Assembly (NCBI GenBank): GCA_964520895.1
Contig: CAZFOR010000017.1
Span: forward strand, 1 to 20,993
Length of the DNA stretch: 20,993 bases
Source: SIG350 sp964520895
Lineage (GTDB): Bacteria > Bacillota > Clostridia > TANB77 > SIG350
Direction of reading: 5' to 3'
Under the pieces are notes generated by a model that ran no database searches, was not told the DNA's origin, and saw only the letters and a list, made by a program, of their open reading frames with translations. Position numbers and translations under genes: made by a program. Below, piece by piece: positions 1 to 6,767 of this stretch. Each line of letters starts with the position of its first letter. Within the stretch, counting starts at the first letter, position 1.

Positions 1-13
1 TTTTTATGTCTTT

Positions 14-42
14 ATATTATTATATTTGTCTTTTTTTGTCAA
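14..42 (-). promoter_or_regulatory. Leftward sigma-A-like promoter at the window edge
   Basis: On the minus strand a perfect -35 TTGACA (42-37) is followed after 17 nt by TAATAT (19-14). Transcription would run out of the window to the left, so the controlled gene is not visible. Chance matches are common in DNA this AT-rich, but the -35 and spacing are both ideal. Confidence 0.4.
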
Positions 43-144
43 TATTTTTTTGTTACTTTATACTTATTTTTCTAATTGATAAGTGAAAAGGTAAAAGCAA
101 GTTTATAAAGATAAAATAGATTTTAGTCATACAATGCTTCTTAA

Positions 145-173
145 TGTACAACTAAAAGCATTTTTGATATAAT
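145..173 (+). promoter_or_regulatory. Possible promoter of a small RNA
   Basis: TGTACA (145-150), 17 nt, then a perfect TATAAT (168-173). No ORF with a ribosome binding site starts soon after. Transcription from about position 180 would begin directly before the structured block 183-341, so it may serve a non-coding RNA. The -35 is weak. Confidence 0.3.
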
Positions 174-179
174 AATTTT

Positions 180-343
180 TACAAACTAAAGTCAAATAGC
201 ATTTAGTTTTATCTAAAAAAATCTAATACGATTTGACTCGGTTCATTCTGCTCAGTTTTATTGATTTCTACTTTAATTTTACACTATTTTTGATAAAAAG
301 CAAGTCTTTTTATTAAAAATAGTGTTCAAAACTTGCTTTTTCT
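180..343 (+). ncRNA. Candidate structured small RNA (unassigned)
   Basis: No gene is seen in 1-484. This stretch holds two interleaved inverted-repeat pairs. First pair: AAACTAAA (183-190) matches TTTAGTTT (202-209), while GTCAAAT from its loop (191-197) matches ATTTGAC (231-237), the topology of an H-type pseudoknot. Second pair: the 11-bp arm 281-291 pairs with 315-325, and the 11-bp arm 295-305 pairs with 331-341, giving two mutually exclusive hairpins or another pseudoknot. The last arm ends in a T-run, which is terminator-like. A promoter-like element lies at 145-173. I recognise no RNA family, and expression and strand are inference; AT-rich DNA yields some pairings by chance. Confidence 0.3.
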
Positions 344-435
344 CTTACAAAATGCATTTACTTTACAGAATAGCTTTTAACTTTTCAATTGACGTTAATT
401 TTTCAAAATATTCATAAGAAGTTTTGTCGAATCTA

Positions 436-463
436 TTGCATTTTATTATTCTATGTATATAAT
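436..463 (+). promoter_or_regulatory. Promoter of the DUF3006 gene
   Basis: TTGCAT (436-441), 16 nt, TATAAT (458-463). The predicted transcript starts near 470, giving a very short leader before the AGGAGG at 475-480 and the ATG at 485. The same TTGCAT/TATAAT pair recurs before the gene at 4472. Confidence 0.5.
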
Positions 464-484
464 ATAAACACAATAGGAGGTCAA

Positions 485-835
485 ATGTTCAATCTTTTTA
501 ATCATATTCATCATAATATTTCAATAAATAAAAATATTAATAGTTCTTGTAACTCAAACTATTCTTTTATCAATTCAATTTTTAATGATGTAAAAACTAA
601 TTTAAATAAAAATATATCCTCATATTACATTGACAGAATTGAAAATAATTTTGCTATATGCGAAAATCTTAAAACAAAAGAATATCTAGATATAGACTTG
701 CAAAAATTACCAAAAGAAATAAAACAAGGTGATGTTATTGTTTTAGAAAATGGTAAATATATTATAGATAATATCGAAACTATAAAAAGAAAAAATCAAT
801 TAGCTAACAGATTAAATAATATATGGAAAAAGTGA
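485..835 (+). CDS. DUF3006 domain protein
   Basis: A 116-residue protein of unknown function. The ATG at 485 is chosen because AGGAGG (475-480) sits 4 nt upstream. The frame is open further 5' to 389, but that extension has no ribosome binding site and overlaps the promoter. Residues 1 to about 45 are rich in Asn, His and Ile and look low-complexity. From about residue 46 the sequence matches the small DUF3006 domain: YYIDRIENNFAICE, then a hydrophilic stretch, KQGDVIVLENGKYIID, and a basic tail ending in NRLNNIWKK. No signal peptide or membrane helix is seen. DUF3006 proteins are usually short; this one has a longer N-terminus than most. It is single-gene, convergent with rpmA, and its stop codon lies inside the shared terminator stem. 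Confidence 0.75.
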   Translation: MFNLFNHIHHNISINKNINSSCNSNYSFINSIFNDVKTNLNKNISSYYIDRIENNFAICENLKTKEYLDIDLQKLPKEIKQGDVIVLENGKYIIDNIETIKRKNQLANRLNNIWKK

Positions 836-863
836 ATGTAATTTTTTGAATTACATTCACTTT
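829..863 (-). terminator. Terminator of rplU-rpmA, shared with the DUF3006 gene
   Basis: A perfect 15-bp stem pairs 829-843 with 849-863 around a 5-nt loop. Read on the minus strand it is followed by TTTTTCC, a normal intrinsic terminator for rpmA. On the plus strand the DUF3006 stop codon (833-835) is inside the left arm and the following T-run is short, so it probably works in both directions but better for rpmA. Confidence 0.75.
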
Positions 864-870
864 AAAAAAC

Positions 871-1338
871 TTATTCTTCAACCTTTTCAGTTGTTGCTTT
901 TTTTTCAGTTTTTGCTTTAGCTGTTGTTGCTTTTTTAGTAGTTGTTGTTTTCTTTGCTGTTGCTTTTTTAGTAGTTGTTGTTTTCTTTGCTGTTTCTTTT
1001 TTAGTTTCTACTTTTTTTTCTTCAACTTTAGCTTCAGTTTTTACTTTAGCAACTTTTTTAGGTTTTTCAACTTTTTCTTCTGGTATGCTAATAACTATGC
1101 TAACTTGTTTTTTATCTCTACCTTTTCTTTCAAATTTAACAATACCATCAGCTTTTGCATATAAAGTATCATCTGATCCTTTACCTACATTATTACCAGG
1201 ATGTATTTTAGTTCCTCTTTGTCTTACTAATATATTTCCAGCTAAAACGAACTGACCATCAGCTCTTTTAGCACCTAAACGTTTAGATTCACTATCTCTA
1301 CCATTACGGGTACTTCCCATACCTTTCTTATGTGCCAT
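871..1338 (-). CDS. rpmA: 50S ribosomal protein L27 with long Lys/Thr/Ala-rich tail
   Basis: Large-subunit protein L27, whose N-terminus reaches the peptidyl-transferase centre. Residues 1 to about 85 are the complete L27 core (MAHKKGMGSTRNGRDSESKR, GGxxLVRQRGTKIHPG-like segment, DDTLYAKADGIVKFERK). It starts directly at MAHKKG: the Firmicutes-type N-terminal extension ending in NLQFF, removed by the Prp protease, is missing, and no prp gene separates it from rplU. After the core comes a tail of about 70 residues rich in Lys, Thr, Ala and Glu, partly made of an 11-residue unit repeated exactly twice. Typical L27 is about 85-95 residues. GGGAG lies 10 nt before the ATG; the gap to rplU is 31 bp. 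Confidence 0.95.
   Translation of the reverse strand: MAHKKGMGSTRNGRDSESKRLGAKRADGQFVLAGNILVRQRGTKIHPGNNVGKGSDDTLYAKADGIVKFERKGRDKKQVSIVISIPEEKVEKPKKVAKVKTEAKVEEKKVETKKETAKKTTTTKKATAKKTTTTKKATTAKAKTEKKATTEKVEE
926..991. repeat. Perfect 33-bp tandem duplication inside rpmA
   Basis: Positions 926-958 and 959-991 are identical 33-bp copies. The unit is a multiple of three and encodes the 11-residue Lys/Thr/Ala unit of the L27 tail, so copy-number change would lengthen or shorten the tail without a frameshift. Confidence 0.9.
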
Positions 1339-1369
1339 TAAAATTCAACTCCCTTCGTCTCTTAATTAA

Positions 1370-1681
1370 TTATATATTAATTTTTTCTATTTTAACTTTT
1401 GTAAATGGTTGTCTATGTCCTTGTTTTCTTCTGTAATTCTTTTTAGCTTTAAATTTGAAAACAATAATCTTTTTGTGTTTACCTTGTGCCATAACTGTTC
1501 CTTCCACAGATGCTCCTGCAACTAATGGACTTCCAACTTTGACATCTTTGTCATTAGATACTAATAAAACTTTATCAAAAGTTACTTTTTTTCCTTCTTC
1601 TGTATCTAATTTTTCAAACAATACTATATCTCCTTCAGATACCTTGTATTGTCTACCACATGTTTCAATAATTGCGTACAT
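1370..1681 (-). CDS. rplU: 50S ribosomal protein L21
   Basis: L21 of the large ribosomal subunit, 103 residues, the normal family length. It begins MYAIIETCGRQYKVSEGD and carries the conserved C-terminal KKNYRRKQGHRQPFTKVKI rRNA-binding segment. The start at 1681 is supported by AGGAGG (1691-1696) 9 nt upstream. The frame extends back to 1741, but those 20 codons have no family match and fall in the leader RNA. First gene of rplU-rpmA; the usual middle gene prp (ysxB) is missing. Confidence 0.96.
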   Translation of the reverse strand: MYAIIETCGRQYKVSEGDIVLFEKLDTEEGKKVTFDKVLLVSNDKDVKVGSPLVAGASVEGTVMAQGKHKKIIVFKFKAKKNYRRKQGHRQPFTKVKIEKINI

Positions 1682-1689
1682 ACCTTTAT

Positions 1690-1770
1690 ACCTCCTATTC
1701 GTAAAACTCGCTAATCTTTTAATTAGGTAGTCATTTGACATTTATAACCTTAATTAAGCGGATTACACAC
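1690..1770 (-). promoter_or_regulatory. Probable L21 leader in the rplU 5' UTR
   Basis: The leader between the promoter and the rplU ribosome binding site is about 80 nt. On the minus strand the segment CGCTTAATTAAGGT (about 1747-1760) can pair, with bulges, with ACCTAATT and ATTAGCG further downstream (about 1709-1730), placing a long hairpin just before the AGGAGG. An L21-binding autoregulatory leader is known in this place in Firmicutes. Family assignment is by position and fold only. Confidence 0.4.
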
Positions 1771-1776
1771 TTCAAT

Positions 1777-1806
1777 ATTTTAGCATGTTATGTACACATT
1801 TGTCAA
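1777..1806 (-). promoter_or_regulatory. Promoter of rplU-rpmA
   Basis: On the minus strand, consensus TTGACA (1806-1801), 18 nt, TAAAAT (1782-1777). It predicts a start near 1770 and a leader of about 88 nt before rplU. Confidence 0.7.
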
Positions 1807-1840
1807 CATTTTTGTTAAAATTAATATACTATATTAGATT

Positions 1841-1927
1841 TCAGACAAATGGGGACGGAGGCAAATTGTCTGAAGTCCAAATAATACTTAATATTCAGAC
1901 AATTTGCCTCCGTCCCCATTTGTCTGA
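1841..1927. repeat. Perfect 33-bp inverted repeat (REP/BIME- or MITE-like element)
   Basis: The arms 1841-1873 and 1895-1927 are exact reverse complements over 33 bp, separated by a 21-nt spacer. Each arm is also internally palindromic: TCAGACAA and TTGTCTGA bracket a GC-rich core containing GGGGACGGAGGC. This hairpin-within-hairpin layout and the GGGGACGG core are typical of REP-like sequences mobilised by IS200-type (RAYT) transposases, but no transposase is present here. It is far more GC-rich than the flanks and ends 9 nt before the feoA ribosome binding site, so it lies in the feoA leader or promoter region. A weak TTGTCT (1866-1871), 17 nt, TAATAT (1889-1894) pair lies inside it. Confidence 0.85.
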
Positions 1928-1945
1928 ATATTTATGGAGGTTTTT

Positions 1946-2167
1946 ATGAATTTAAATGAACTTAATATTAATAATCAAGGTATAATAAAAAATCTAAATT
2001 GTATGGATAATATTAGGAGAAGACTCCTAGATTTAGGAATTATACAAGGTACTAAAATCATGCCAGTTTTGCAAAGTCCTCTTAATGATCCAATTGCTTA
2101 TGAAGTAAGAGGTAGTATAATTGCTCTTAGAAACGAAGATTCTAGTACTATTGAAATTGAAATTTAA
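1946..2167 (+). CDS. feoA: FeoA ferrous iron transport accessory protein
   Basis: A 73-residue SH3-like FeoA protein, the usual family length, thought to act at the cytoplasmic face of FeoB in Fe2+ uptake. Recognisable features are the N-terminal LNELNINNQGIIKNL, the RRRLLDLGIIQGTKI segment and the C-terminal DPIAYEVRGSIIALRNED. The start at 1946 is preferred: the in-frame ATG at 1934 is itself part of the GGAGG (1936-1940) ribosome binding site, which sits 5 nt before ATG 1946. The gene lies directly after the large inverted repeat and before feoB, but is followed by its own terminator-like hairpin. No convincing Fur box was seen. Confidence 0.9.
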   Translation: MNLNELNINNQGIIKNLNCMDNIRRRLLDLGIIQGTKIMPVLQSPLNDPIAYEVRGSIIALRNEDSSTIEIEI

Positions 2168-2175
2168 CATATATC

Positions 2176-2206
2176 GAAAATATAGATAATCTATATTTTC
2201 TTTTTT
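2176..2206 (+). terminator. Intrinsic terminator after feoA
   Basis: GAAAATATAG (2176-2185) pairs with CTATATTTTC (2191-2200) around a 5-nt loop, followed directly by six T. The stem is AT-rich, so it may only partly terminate and set the feoA to feoB ratio. Confidence 0.55.
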
Positions 2207-2273
2207 AATATATTTATATTATTTAATAACATTATTTTAATTACTCACATATATTATGTAAGGAGGTGTAACT

Positions 2274-4423
2274 ATGGGTCTTACAGCTAGTTCTACTGGA
2301 ACAGATCTTTTAAATAATGATTTTAATAACTTAAAAAAGAATTGTAAATATACTATTGCAATTGCAGGTAATCCAAATGTGCGGAAAAAGCAGTATATTT
2401 AATAGCCTAACTGGTATGCATCAACATACTGGTAATTGGCCTCGGGAAAACAGTTTCAAATGCAGTAGGAGTATGTAATTATGAAGATACTTCATTTATG
2501 TTAGTAGATATTCCTGGTACATATTCTCTTATGACTAATTCTGAAGAAGAAGAAATTGCAAGAGATTATATTTGTTTTGGTAATCCAGATTGTACAATAG
2601 TTGTTGTTGATGCAACCTGTTTAGAAAGAAATCTAAATCTAGTTTATCAAATATTGGAAATTACTAGCAATGTCGTTGTATGTGTAAACCTACTAGATGA
2701 AGCTAAAAGGAAAGGTATACATATAGATTTAGAACTTTTATCAAAACATCTTGGTGTACCTGTTATTGGAACAATTGCAAAAAAGAAAAAAACTCTTAAA
2801 AATTTACTACATACTGTTAATCTTGTATGTAATAATGAAATTATACCAAAACCTATATGTGCAAAATATTTACCTATAATTGAATTATGTATTAATATTT
2901 TAAAACCTGAAATAAACAAAATACTACCAAATGAATATTTACATTTATCAAAATGGATTTGTCTAAAATTGCTTGATACAAATACTAACATTATTAAGAG
3001 TATAGAAAAATACTTAACAATATCTATACTGTCAAGAAAAAAAATCAAAAAGAAGTTATCTGAAGCATTAGATGTTTTAAAGGAAAACAATATTAATCAA
3101 CAAGAGTTAAAAGACAAAATAGTATCTAGTATAATGTTTAATGCAGAAAATATTTGCACAGATATCTGTAGTTTTGATAATTTGGAATATACAAAAAAGG
3201 ATAGGAAAATAGATAAGATATTAACATCAAAAATATTTGGTATACCAATAATGATTGCATTCTTAGGAATAATATTTTGGTTGACAATTGTGGGAGCAAA
3301 TTACCCTTCCCAATTATTATCTAGTTTTTTTGATATTATTAAAGACAAATTACTATATTTATTTGATATACTAAACTCACCTCAATGGCTAACTGGTATT
3401 CTAGTTGATGGAATGTATACTACCCTTACTTGGGTAATTGCAGTTATGTTGCCACCTATGGCAATTTTTTTTCCACTATTTACAACACTAGAAGATTTAG
3501 GATATCTACCTAGAATTGCTTTTAATTTAGATAATTTTTTTAAAAAGGCATGTACAAGTGGAAAGCAAGCACTTACTATGTGTATGGGCTTTGGCTGTAA
3601 CGCAGCAGGTGTAATCGGTTGTAGAATCATAGATTCTCCTAGAGAAAGATTAGTTGCAATATTAACTAATGCATTTGTTCCTTGTAATGGAAGATTTCCA
3701 TTTTTAATAATTATTGCAACATTTTTAGTTGGGACAATATACACAGGTACTTTTTCTCAGTTATTTGCCACTTTAACAGTTTTAGGAATTATATTGTTAG
3801 GAATATTTTTGACATTTGTAGTATCAAAAATATTATCCAAAACTATTTTAAAAGGTGTACCTTCATCCTTTATATTAGAATTGCCACCATATAGGAAACC
3901 ACAAATTGGGTCTATATTTGTTAGGTCAATATTTGATAGGACATTATTTGTATTAGGAAGAGCAATTGTTGTAGCCGCTCCAACAGGTATTATAATATGG
4001 TTATTTGCAAATATAAATATATATGATGCAACATTACTTACACATATTGCTAACTTTCTTAATCCTTTTGCAATATTAATGGGGTTAGATGGATATATAC
4101 TCACAGCCTTTATTTTAGGATTACCTGCAAACGAGATAGTCCTTCCAATTATACTGATGAGCTATATGTCAACAAATACATTAGTTGATATGGAAAATGC
4201 AAATACTATTAGTAAAATATTATTAAACAATAACTGGACATTTATTACAGCTTTCAATACAATGATTTTTACATTACTACATTTTCCATGCAGTACAACA
4301 TTAATTACGATACAAAAAGAAACTAAAAGCTTTAAATGGACAGTTCTATCTTTTGTAATACCAACATTATGTGGAATTATTTTATGCATGTTCTTTAACT
4401 TTATTTATTGCATATTCATTTGA
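2274..4423 (+). pseudogene. feoB: FeoB ferrous iron transporter, two single-base frameshifts
   Basis: Membrane Fe2+ transporter with an N-terminal G-protein domain. Start 2274 follows AAGGAGG. The frame runs to about codon 36, where an extra C (2382) interrupts the G1 motif GNPNVGKSS; an extra C at 2443 interrupts the GNWPGKTV segment. Removing both restores one frame of about 715 residues, a normal FeoB length. As read, translation from 2274 stops at about 2402, and the long open frame restarts only at 2498. The rest is intact: G3 DIPGTYS, G4 NLLDEAKRKG, the helical FeoB_N part, then a multi-helix permease with GYLPRIAFNLDNFF and MCMGFGCNAAGV. Both extra C bases lie immediately before the Gly codon of a Gly-Lys pair (GGA AAA, GGG AAA). 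No other lesion occurs in about 1.9 kb, so either a very recent mutation or a base-calling error; I favour error. Confidence 0.85.
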
Positions 4424-4436
4424 TTTAGTATATAAT
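4408..4436 (+). promoter_or_regulatory. Promoter of the 4472 gene
   Basis: TTGCAT (4408-4413), 17 nt, TATAAT (4431-4436). The -35 lies inside the last codons of feoB. Predicted start is near 4443, shortly before the AGGAGG at 4459-4464. Confidence 0.6.
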
Positions 4437-4471
4437 ATTACCATAATATAGTTTTGTTAGGAGGTATTACT

Positions 4472-4882
4472 ATGAATAAGCAATATCGGTCCAGTTTTAA
4501 CGGCATTGTTTGTGTAACAGAAGGTGCGTATAAAGTATATGGCATAACAAAAGAAGAATATCAACATTTGATGATTAAACATAATGGTAAATTAAGTGGA
4601 TCAGACGGTAACTATACAATATACGATGAGGCTAAAACATATGCATATATTAAACTATATGTAAATGATTTGAACCGGCGGATAAAATTTGACATAAGAA
4701 ATCAAATCTTATCTTTAACAGGAATGAAAAAAATTAGTCCAAAACTATTGAAACTTTTAAACGAAAACATGCCCAAAATTATATATGTTGAATCCATAAA
4801 TAATAGATGGGTATTTGTAGACCAAAACCTCTTATACAACGTTATAAAAGAGATTGGGTACTTAGCAAAGTGTTCATTATAG
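4472..4882 (+). CDS. Hypothetical protein, 136 residues
   Basis: I do not recognise a family. The ATG at 4472 is chosen because AGGAGG (4459-4464) lies 7 nt upstream; the in-frame TTG at 4454 precedes that site. The protein is soluble and basic with no signal peptide or membrane segment. The N-terminal half is mixed beta-like with many Tyr (GAYKVYGITKEEYQHLM, YTIYDEAKTYAYIKLYV), and the C-terminal half looks helical and contains KKISPKLLKLLNENMPK. It has its own good promoter and a strong terminator, so it is a stand-alone transcription unit between feoB and the serS T-box. Function unknown. Confidence 0.7.
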   Translation: MNKQYRSSFNGIVCVTEGAYKVYGITKEEYQHLMIKHNGKLSGSDGNYTIYDEAKTYAYIKLYVNDLNRRIKFDIRNQILSLTGMKKISPKLLKLLNENMPKIIYVESINNRWVFVDQNLLYNVIKEIGYLAKCSL

Positions 4883-4884
4883 GC

Positions 4885-4923
4885 AATAAGGGAAGAAGAT
4901 TTTTATCTTTTTCCCTTATTTTT
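4885..4923 (+). terminator. Intrinsic terminator after the 4472 gene
   Basis: A 16-bp stem pairs 4885-4900 with 4905-4920, with one G-T wobble and a TTTT loop; the right arm runs into TTTTT. It isolates this gene from the T-box promoter at 4946. Confidence 0.85.
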
Positions 4924-4945
4924 AATATACTTTTACATAAAAGTG

Positions 4946-4974
4946 TTGATTTTTTTAATTTTTAGCTGTATAAT
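4946..4974 (+). promoter_or_regulatory. Promoter of the serS T-box operon
   Basis: TTGATT (4946-4951), 17 nt, TATAAT (4969-4974). Predicted start is about 4981, giving a leader of about 250 nt. Confidence 0.7.
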
Positions 4975-4980
4975 ATTCCC

Positions 4981-5212
4981 ATATTTATATTGCTATGATT
5001 AAGACTAGTAATAAAATGTTTTTATGTAGAGAGTTGATGGTAGGTGAAAATCAATTAAAAACATTTATGAATCCACTTATGAGCTTTTAATGAAATAAGT
5101 TAAACCAATTGTACAGGTTAAAGTACTATAGAGTGTAATATGTATTAATATATTATAAAATTAAGGTGGTACCACGAAACTTTCGTCCTTTCAGGATTAA
5201 AGTTTCTTTTTT
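4981..5212 (+). promoter_or_regulatory. T-box riboswitch (serine) controlling DUF1653-serS
   Basis: A T-box leader senses uncharged tRNA by pairing with its anticodon and 3' end. The hallmark AAGGTGGTACCACG is at 5163-5176. It is followed by a terminator: GAAACTTT (5176-5183) pairs with AAAGTTTC (5199-5206), with an inner TCCT/AGGA stem, then a T-run. The T-box bases overlap the terminator arm, as required for the antiterminator switch. Stem I lies in the upstream part with the GATGGTAGG-like segment. The likely specifier is the Ser codon TCC (5072-5074, in GAATCCAC); AGC at 5082-5084 is a second Ser codon nearby, so the exact specifier needs folding. It fills the 349-bp gap before the next gene. 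Confidence 0.93.
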
Positions 5213-5231
5213 ATATTAAGGAGGTTATAGT

Positions 5232-5465
5232 ATGAGAGAATTGGAAATTGGTAGAACATATAGACATTTTAAAGGTAATTTCTATATTGTATTAGATGTT
5301 GCCATGCACTCCGAAACTCGTGAAAAGTTTGTAGTATACAAACACTTATATGGTACTTATGAAACATATATACGACCATTAGATATGTTTCTAGAAAAAG
5401 TTGACACAAATAGACCTGATAATATTTTAAAACAGGAATATAGATTTGAAAGGATGGATGTATAA
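5232..5465 (+). CDS. DUF1653 protein
   Basis: A 77-residue protein matching DUF1653 along its length: a GRTYRHFKGNFYIVLDVAMH start, then HSETREKFVVYKHLYG and YIRPLDMFLEKV. The family is small, soluble and beta-rich, with no assigned biochemical role. AAGGAGG lies 7 nt before the ATG. It is the first gene after the serine T-box and its stop codon shares one base with the serS start (TAATG), so it must be co-transcribed with serS and rise when charged tRNA-Ser falls. Why it is coupled to SerRS is not known; its position could be incidental. Confidence 0.88.
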   Translation: MRELEIGRTYRHFKGNFYIVLDVAMHSETREKFVVYKHLYGTYETYIRPLDMFLEKVDTNRPDNILKQEYRFERMDV

Positions 5466-6748
5466 TGATAGATATTAAATTAATAAGAGAAAACCCAGAT
5501 TTAGTTAAAGAAAATATTAAGAAAAAATTTCAAGATCATAAAATTAATTTAGTTGATGAAGTTTTAGATTTAGATATTAAAAACCGTGAACTTAAATTAA
5601 AAGGTGATAGCTTAAGACAAAATCGTAATAGCTTAAGCAGTGAAATTGGCAATCTAATGAAACAAGGTAATAGGGAAGAAGCTGATAAAATCAAATTACA
5701 AGTTGTTGAAATTAATAACCAATTAGAGCAAAACGAACAATTAGAAAAAGAATATGCAGATAAAATAAACAATATAATGATGAAAATACCAAATATAATA
5801 CATAAATCTGTTCCTATTGGTCAAAATGATGAACAAAATGTTGAAATACAAAAATATGGTGATCCATTTGTTCCAGATTACGAAATACCATACCATACAG
5901 ATATTATGGAAAAATTAAGTGGAATTGATTTAGATGCAGCTCGTAGGGTTGCTGGAAATGGCTTTTACTATTTAATTGGTAATATTGCTAGACTTCATTC
6001 AGCAGTACTTACTTATGCAAGAGATTTTATGATTAATAAAGGGTTTACATACTGTATACCACCATACATGATAAGAAGCGATGTTGTAACAGGTGTTATG
6101 AGTTTTGAAGAAATGGATGCAATGATGTATAAAATTGAAGGTGAAGATTTGTATTTAATTGGTACTAGTGAGCACTCAATGATTGGTAAATTTAAAGATC
6201 AATTTTTAAACAAAAGCGAAATACCATATACAATGACATCATATTCACCTTGTTTTAGAAAAGAAAAAGGGGCACATGGTTTAGAAGAAAGAGGTGTATA
6301 TCGTATACACCAATTTGAAAAACAAGAAATGATTGTTGTATGTGAGCCAGAAGAAAGCTATGATTGGTATAATAAAATGTGGTCATACACAGTTGAATTA
6401 TTTAGAAGTTTAGATATTCCTGTTCGTACACTAGAATGTTGTTCAGGTGATTTAGCTGATTTAAAAGCTAAAAGCGTTGATGTAGAAGCATGGAGTCCTA
6501 GACAAAAGAAATACTTTGAAGTTGGTAGTTGTTCAAATTTAACAGATGCACAAAGTAGAAGATTAGGAATTAGAATTAAAGGTGAAAATGGAAATTATTT
6601 TGCACATACATTAAATAACACAGTAGTTGCTCCACCTCGTATGCTAATTGCATTACTTGAAAATAACTATAATTCAGATGGTAGTATTAATATTCCAAAA
6701 GTATTACAACCATACATGGGTGGTTTAGAAAAAATATCAGTTAAATAA
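5465..6748 (+). CDS. serS: Serine--tRNA ligase
   Basis: Class II SerRS, which charges tRNA-Ser (and tRNA-Sec if present) with serine. It has 427 residues, the normal length. Residues 1 to about 105 form the long antiparallel coiled-coil arm that grips the tRNA-Ser variable arm. The catalytic core follows: TSEHSMIGKF, motif 2 in YSPCFRKEKGAHG with HQFEKQE, the SCSNLTDAQSRRLGIR segment and the motif 3 region VVAPPRMLIALLE. The motif 2 loop (KGAHGLEERGVYR) differs from the common bacterial form (AGSAGRDTRGLIR), so this may be a less common SerRS branch; that is from memory. Start 5465 overlaps the DUF1653 stop by one base, with AAAGGATGG upstream. Control is by the upstream T-box. Confidence 0.97.
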   Translation: MIDIKLIRENPDLVKENIKKKFQDHKINLVDEVLDLDIKNRELKLKGDSLRQNRNSLSSEIGNLMKQGNREEADKIKLQVVEINNQLEQNEQLEKEYADKINNIMMKIPNIIHKSVPIGQNDEQNVEIQKYGDPFVPDYEIPYHTDIMEKLSGIDLDAARRVAGNGFYYLIGNIARLHSAVLTYARDFMINKGFTYCIPPYMIRSDVVTGVMSFEEMDAMMYKIEGEDLYLIGTSEHSMIGKFKDQFLNKSEIPYTMTSYSPCFRKEKGAHGLEERGVYRIHQFEKQEMIVVCEPEESYDWYNKMWSYTVELFRSLDIPVRTLECCSGDLADLKAKSVDVEAWSPRQKKYFEVGSCSNLTDAQSRRLGIRIKGENGNYFAHTLNNTVVAPPRMLIALLENNYNSDGSINIPKVLQPYMGGLEKISVK

Positions 6749-6767
6749 TAACTATTTAATACAAAGT

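Noticed and set aside
180..343. tmRNA or 6S RNA as identity of the structured region
   Set aside because: There is no tRNA-like acceptor end or CCA, no tag-peptide frame, and the ends do not pair to make a 6S-type long hairpin.
926..991. CRISPR-like repeat
   Set aside because: The two 33-bp copies are directly adjacent with no spacer and lie in the coding frame of rpmA.
1455..1730. 91-residue plus-strand ORF opposite rplU
   Set aside because: Antisense to a highly conserved ribosomal protein gene, with no start signals.
1928..1945. Fur box upstream of feoA
   Set aside because: No sequence close to a 19-bp Fur palindrome was found between the rplU promoter and feoA; the only palindrome is the REP-like element.
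2379..2449. Programmed frameshifting in feoB
   Set aside because: No slippery heptamer or following structure is evident, two separate +1 events would be needed, and the domain is conserved in a single frame elsewhere.
2647..4389. Several minus-strand ORFs opposite feoB
   Set aside because: They lie fully within the feoB coding frame, have no ribosome binding sites and show no family likeness.
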